Assembly: GCA_951217055.1 (NCBI GenBank)
Contig: OX578276.1
Coordinates: forward strand, 64,791,144-64,855,143
Length of the DNA: 64,000 nucleotides
DNA from: Gerris lacustris
Taxonomy: Eukaryota > Arthropoda > Insecta > Hemiptera > Gerridae
Direction: 5' to 3'
The notes under the pieces were generated by a model. That model ran no database searches, was not told where the DNA came from, and was given only the letters and a program-made list of their open reading frames with translations. The position numbers and the translations under genes are program-made. Below, in pieces: positions 59,043 to 64,000 of this stretch (position 1 is its first letter; every line of letters starts with the position of its first letter).

Positions 59043-59456
59043 CTTACAGATTTTCCGCCACGATATTATCTATTGCCTATAAACGTTTACCTGCTTCGCT
59101 CTGCGGTTTTGGACTTGTTCGCCTGGGAATAACCCTTGATTTTTTCTCCGTGATACTCGATTGATATTATGAAATTTAGATAGTAGGTCATAATTAGCCC
59201 AGTGTCTTTAAACATATTAATTCCTATTTTCTCCCCATTGGTTTCTCTTCCTACCATTTAAATAAATTGGGTTAGTTTGTCGAATTAAGCCCACAGATGG
59301 TCCCACATTAATTACAACTGTTTATGCACATTAAATATTTCTGTAGTAGTTTTGTATTACCCTCTAAAGATATTTTTGTTTCATAAGGAAAATCCTTCAA
59401 GGTTTAATGGGTAGTATAAATAAAAAATAAAAACATCTAAGTTCTCATAATTTTTA

Positions 59457-59498
59457 TCCGGTGCAATATTTCAACCCCTTCTTGGGTCATTATCAAGC
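59457..59498 (-). ncRNA. Degenerate hammerhead-like motif
   Basis: Minus strand: UUGAUAAUGACCC, AAGAAG, GGGGUUGAAAUAUUGC. It resembles CUGAUGA, stem II and GAAA of the Penelope-type motif at 40161, but the core is mutated and the stems are weak. Probably a fossil of a related element, or chance. Confidence 0.2.
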
Positions 59499-59499
59499 T

Positions 59500-60120
59500 T
59501 TTCTAAAATCCCTGAATTACAACACTTGTATTCAATTATAATTCTTTATCTCCTAATCATTCATTTCAATTTCTTCAAATGTATGTGCTACTCATCATTG
59601 TTACATCTTTTAATCTTATTTTAAAGCAATTTAATTAACACTTATTAATAATTATTTTCTCGAGAGAATACAAGCGTTTGATTTAGATTTTATAAATAGT
59701 GAAACTCTCTTTATTATTTATACCACCCATTAGCCCTTTGAAAGATTTTCTTTTTGAAAAAGAAAATTAAATATTGCTAAATTGATACATTTATTTATGT
59801 AAAAACATCTGTCCGATACAACTTGTATTAAACTTTTTCATATTCGAGTTCATAATTACTTGGACCATAGTTTCACTAGTTGTTTAGAGTTTTCATGGTC
59901 ACGTGTAATTATTATTACGCATTTTATCAGAATTACCATAAAAATACTCCTCTTCGGCGGTTAATCGAACCCGACCTTTCACCGACCATGTTTATAGCAG
60001 GAACAAATATAACTAGTCCATTTCCTGGGGAAACGACTTATATTGTTATAATCGTAATGAAATAGAATACATTTTAGAAATATTATTATGAGTCCCATTT
60101 TAACGCTAGACACGTGCGGA
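59500..60120. other. Non-coding AT-rich interval
   Basis: No feature recognised. Confidence 0.5.
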
Positions 60121-60384
60121 TCGGCTCTATCTTTTTTCTCTATTTTACAATAGTAAAACTCAGTTGTTTTTAACCATTTTTTTTCCAGTGTGATCTTTTT
60201 ATTTTCTATTGTATATATCCGTAGTTTTTAATATCGTAGCAGTTTTATTTTAATCAAACTAATTAATTTAAAAAGTGCGTTTTATAACGAGATTAGACTG
60301 GCCGGTCGAGGATCACCTGGTCGGCCGAGTCTTATCAGGAAGCGGCCTCCAACAGGTAAACAACCTTTTCTTATAAACAATAAT
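60120..60384 (+). other. Probable 5' untranslated region of the jockey-like element
   Basis: Lies directly upstream of the ORF1 start and includes GTGCGTTTTATAACGAGATT and a GC-rich stretch with GGCCGGTCGAGG. The 5' end of the element was not located. Confidence 0.3.
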
Positions 60385-61390
60385 ATGTCAATAAAGAAAA
60401 AGAGTCAGAAGAGATCAAGATCTCTCACTCAGTCTATAGACTCTCAGTCCTCGGAGGAGGGGACTGCTAATAAGCGAGCGGCCCAGCAACCCCCCACCCA
60501 CTCTGACTCATCTACCCAGTCCGCTACGTCTAGCTCCAACTCTACCGATACCCCCCTCGCCCTCCGCACATCAAACTATTCTCCGTCCGACCGATACACC
60601 TCGAAAAATTGCAGCCGGTCCCAGTTCCACACCTAGCTTTGCAACCAATAATCCCTTAGGAGTTCTGCTAACAGAACAGGAAGCAGGAGATTCAACTTCT
60701 GTAAAACCGCCCCCAATATTCATAAAAAATTTAACTATATTCTCTAGCCTTATTAGCAGTCTTAGCAAAATTCTTGGACCGGGAAATTTTATATGTAAAG
60801 CCTGATCAACGGATGTTTTAATACAAACAAAAACATCAGATGGTTTTAGAGCTGTGGTAAATCACTTGAAGGCCCATAATATTGAACACCACACATATCA
60901 AGAAAAAGAACAAAAGTCTTTTAGAGTAGTTATAAGACATTTACACCCGACAACATCGCCTGAAATTATAAAGGAAGAGCTACAAAAAGCTGGATTTAAA
61001 TATAGAAACGTGACAAACGTAATAAACCACACTACGAAAAACAAACTTCCCCTGTTTTTTTGTAGATCTGGAACCTGACCCCAATAACAAAAATATATAT
61101 AAACTTACAGAACTGTATTACTGTAAAATCAAAGTTGAAGAACACCACAAAAAACAGGAGGTAGTACAATGTAAGCGATGTCAGAGCCTGGGGCACACGC
61201 AAAGATATTGCCATTACGCTTTCAGATGCGTAAAATGTACGGGAAGTCACCAAACCTCTGACTGCAAGAAAATGGACCGAAACCAGCCAGCCACATGTGT
61301 ACTTCGCGGGGGAGCCCACCCAGCTAGTTACAGAGGATGCGAAGTCCATAAAAAACTTCAGAATGCCAGGAAAAGTAAGAACAATAATTT
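60385..61390 (+). pseudogene. Jockey-like LINE ORF1 (Gag-like, zinc knuckles), 5' part
   Basis: Starts with MSIKKKSQKRSRSL, a basic Ser-rich N-terminus. After frame changes near 60590 it continues PPPIFIKNLTIFSSLISSLS, a stop near 60800, DGFRAVVNHLKAHNIEHHTY, FRVVIRHLHPTTSPEIIKEE and ELYYCKIKVEEHHKKQEV. Knuckles follow: CKRCQSLGHTQRYC (61170-61211), CVKCTGSHQTSDC and CVLRGGAHPASYRGC, the last with Arg for its second Cys. Two or three small indels (one in a T run near 61060) break the frame. The ORF1 protein binds element RNA. Coding similarity ends near 61390, where another LINE has inserted; the ORF1 C-terminus resumes after 62820. Confidence 0.88.
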
Positions 61391-62820
61391 CAAGATAAAA
61401 AGAACTTTTTATATACTACGTTTTTAAATTTTCTGTTGAATCGTATGTAATGTTGATAATATAATTGTTATTGTTATATAATATATAATGTTAGTGAAAA
61501 AAAAAAAAAATAGTTCCGAATTTATTTTCTTCACATAAATGACAACCATCCAGATTAACTTAAACTTAAACCTATAAAAGGATAAATCTTTGTACAACGG
61601 ATCTCCCCAACACCAAATCTAAAGCATGCCATCGATATATTTGAAATAATATAATCGATATTTCCTGTTTTGCTGTCATTCAAGGTGGTTTATCTATCCC
61701 AAATTTGAGACCCGTCAAAATGAAGATTCCGTAAATATTGGATATGGCAAAACTAATAAAATAACTTGCGGATTTTTTCCGAACTAACTTTCCGCACAGC
61801 AAAATTTGCTGAAAACTAATTAAATTCTGCTGAAAGATGGCTAAAAGTATTAAAATAATGCATTGTCATCGTGTTCTGAGCTATGCTAAAATTTTCAAAT
61901 GTCTAGCTATTCGGGAAGTTAGTTAGAAATCGATTGCCAGATTTGTACCGGACAAACAAACAAACAAAAAAACAAGAATGCAAGCTAATAAAAACGTAGT
62001 AAAAATTACCCGTCAGCACGAAACCAAATACCTTCTCGGCAAAAAACTCAAGTACATCTTAAATTATTGTTTAATAGCGTGGGGAAGTTCTGCTCAATCT
62101 GATCTAGAACAAGTAAGAATAATTAAAAAACGAATTATAAAAATATGTTTAAAAAAACCAAGAGTATATCCATCAGTTTTGACCTTTGATGAATTCAATG
62201 TTTTACCTCTAGATTTATTATATAAAAATGCAGTTTTACTTAATTTCTTCCAAAACCAGACAAGACTGACTGTACAACATAATTATAAAACAAGATCACA
62301 AACTTCTGGATATGTACCCACACCTTGTTGTCGAACAGAGAGAAAACAAAGACATCCGTCTTATTTAGGGCCTGTTTTCTACAATCTCCTACCAAAATCA
62401 CTTAAAAATATTGATAATTTCAAACATTTTAAAAAAGAGGTTAAAAAATATTTCTACACCTTAATTAATAAATAGTACAGTGTCTTTCTTTTAATTTTTT
62501 TTATTTTTTTTTATTATTTTATTTATTTATTTATTTTTATTTTTTATGATAACATGTTTCTTATGATTAAACACAGTTAATTTGCTAATAATATAAAACT
62601 CGAGACAGGGCCCTCGCTCTAAGTGCTTTGACACTTACTGAGGGTCCTCACCAATTACTTAATATTTTAACTAATGATTTATCACCAGTAAGACAACTAA
62701 TTTTACTGAACTTATCACAAATTGTTTATTTTGTTATTAATACTTTTATATTTTATTAATTTATTTATTTTTGTATCATTTTATGTTTTGGTGGAAATAA
62801 ATAGATAAAAAAAAAAAAAA
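61391..62820 (+). mobile_element. LINE fragment inserted into the jockey ORF1
   Basis: ORF1 coding is lost at about 61390 and regained after the A-tail at 62806-62820. The inserted DNA holds the CR1-like RT end at 61978-62475, an AT-rich 3' UTR and AAATAAATAG before the A-tail. The part 61391-61977 is non-coding and may be a separate older fragment. No clear target duplication was found. Confidence 0.55.
61978..62475 (+). pseudogene. CR1-like LINE, C-terminal end of reverse transcriptase
   Basis: 165 open codons: KLKYILNYCLIAWGSSAQSD, LEQVRIIKKRIIKICLKKPR, VYPSVLTFDEFNVLPLDLLY, YKTRSQTSGYVPTPCCRTER and LGPVFYNLLPKSLKNI. The pattern LNYC..AWG...L..V...KR..K..L.KP..YP is the C-terminal region after the polymerase core in CR1/Daphne-type LINEs. 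The polymerase and endonuclease domains are missing, so it is 5' truncated. The first ATG is not a real start. Ends 330 bp before an A-tail. Confidence 0.75.
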
Positions 62821-62884
62821 TCTACCAAACCATCCCATCAAGACTACCTCACCTGCGCAGTTCCCATCTCTACCCTCAAATTCA

Positions 62885-63153
62885 TCCGTTCCAGCCCCCA
62901 GCGAGCCTACACTTAGCTAAGCTACGCGGCTGCTGCTAACTCAGAATCCACCCATCCTTTTCCCCACAGACAACAACCTACCTTTATTCCTCCCCCCCCC
63001 CCCCCCTCCATTACAACTGATTTTACAAACACCCTTCAATCAACCCTAAATTCCTTCTTAACCGTGTTGAAATCTGCACTTCAACCACTCCTCTCTATCC
63101 TTCATACTCTTTCATCAATTGTATCAATTTTCCCTGCCTTCTCCCCAAAATGA
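62885..63153 (+). pseudogene. Jockey-like ORF1, C-terminal part after the nested insertion
   Basis: Reads SYAAAANSESTHPFPHRQQP and TFIPPPP, runs through the C15 tract (62992-63006) as poly-Pro, and after a frame change continues ITTDFTNTLQSTLNSFLTVL and LQPLLSILHTLSSIVSI to TGA at 63151-63153. A Pro-rich stretch followed by a helical hydrophobic tail is usual for jockey ORF1 ends. The stop overlaps the ORF2 start in ATGA. Its existence on the far side of the CR1-like fragment shows that the latter is nested. Confidence 0.75.
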
Positions 63154-64000
63154 TTCCACAAACTCAAAAATCCCTCTCCATTCTCCTTTGGAACGCTAAT
63201 AGTGCAACCCAACACAAACACGAACTCGATACACTAATACACGATAAAAGAATAGATATTGTCCTTCTAACCGAAACACACTTCACAACACGTTCACATT
63301 TTCACATACGAGACTACCATAACGTACAGGACCGACCATCCAAATGACACAGCACAGGGGGGCAGCGCGATTCTAATTAAAAATTCCCTCTCCCACTTTC
63401 TTCACCTCAATAACCCTTAATTCCTTACCTCTTGATTTCACAATGTCCTCTATATACTGCCCTCCCAGTAAATCCATCACCCTTCAAGATTTCACCGCCC
63501 TTTTCAGATCTTTCGGTCCTAGATTCATAGCCGGGGGAGATTTTAACGCTAAACACCCTCAGTGGGGGTGTAGAACAAGGAATCCCCGTGGTACCAATTC
63601 CTTGCTCCTGGTTATCCTCTCCTCTAGGTATCAAGTGCTTTCCCCTCCTGATTTTACATATTGGCCTTCAGACCCGAACAGATTCCCAGATCTCCTAGAC
63701 TACTTCATAACTTCTCCGCTTAACAATCTACAGACAAACCTCACTAACCTTCACGACCTCTCCTCAGACCACAGTGCTGTCCTGCTAATCCTTGACCTTC
63801 GTCCTTCCTCTTTACCAATAAAACCGACTTTAGTTAACGGACAAGTTGACTGGACCATGTTTGGACAACTAGTTGAAGACAGACTTGACCTTAAAGTATC
63901 ATTAAAAACTCCTGACGAAATAGACTTAGCTGTACAGACTTTGACAGACACAATACAGACGAGTATATGGGGCTCAACAGAACCTTACAGACAACATAAT
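63150..64000 (+). pseudogene. Jockey-like LINE ORF2, endonuclease domain, runs off the window
   Basis: ATG 63150 overlaps the ORF1 stop. The first 65 codons read LSILLWNANSATQHKHEL, IDIVLLTETHF and FHIRDYHNVQDR, the start of an apurinic-type endonuclease. Two small frame changes (near 63347 and 63420) follow, with GGSAILIKNSL between. From 63422 to the window end one frame stays open for about 190 codons: FIAGGDFNAKHPQWGC (metal-binding Asp and Asn), RNPRGTNSLL, TYWPSDPNRFPDLLDYFI and LSSDHSAVLL with the catalytic SDH. The reverse transcriptase would lie beyond the right edge. Confidence 0.88.

Noticed and set aside
60854..61078. Independent small gene
   Set aside because: It is an internal piece of the jockey ORF1, separated only by frameshifts.

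Overview
This is eukaryotic nuclear DNA, most likely from an arthropod and probably an insect. It is strongly AT-rich, has long (TA)n tracts and no bacterial-style operons. Nearly everything recognisable is a mobile element: Tc1/mariner transposons of the DD41D type, a DD34D mariner, Ty3/gypsy and Ty1/copia retrotransposons, a Penelope-like element (PLE), jockey-like and CR1-like LINEs, tRNA-derived SINEs and foldback MITEs. I found no complete host gene. The best trace of one is a 73-nt open segment with good splice sites (23263-23335), so the window may be intron or intergenic DNA. The species assignment is inference.

Layout. 1-4570: AT-rich repeats and microsatellites. 4600-5760: GC-richer island with a tRNA-like head, an 88-bp tandem repeat, a CRE palindrome and a 120-bp duplication. 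5800-19500: mostly non-coding AT-rich DNA with dispersed repeats, a 700-bp TIR element and a degenerate ~280-bp tandem array. 19741-22260: decayed copia element. 23263-23335: candidate exon. 23969-29170: three decayed mariner copies, one broken by a jockey LINE with a perfect 12-bp target-site duplication and one abutting a tRNA-derived SINE. 34041-34935: decayed DD34D mariner. 34990-41516: hammerhead-ribozyme tandem repeats, a 5'-truncated gypsy element with an uninterrupted 1053-residue Pol, a truncated PLE carrying its own hammerhead-like fold, and a second block of the hammerhead repeat, separated by (TA)n. 42000-44313: element with long terminal inverted repeats containing a decayed Cys-rich gene. 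44745-48110: SINE, hairpin MITE with 8-bp TSD, LINE fragment and gypsy integrase fragment. 49254-50292: giant TA array, a duplicated segment and a foldback element. 53700-53875: probable LTR end with primer-binding site. 57078-58423: nearly intact DD41D transposon. 60120-64000: jockey element interrupted by a second LINE, its ORF2 running off the window.

The most interesting part is 34990-41426. Units of 306-309 bp each carry a hammerhead core (CUGAUGA, 4-bp stem II, GAA, 7-bp stem III, GUC site) whose stem I is only the loop-less palindrome GGGCCC, so a monomer cannot close it but tandem transcripts could. The PLE beside them has a hammerhead-like fold with a loop-less stem III (ACCGGU). Together these look like a retrozyme-like non-coding family living beside a Penelope-type element.
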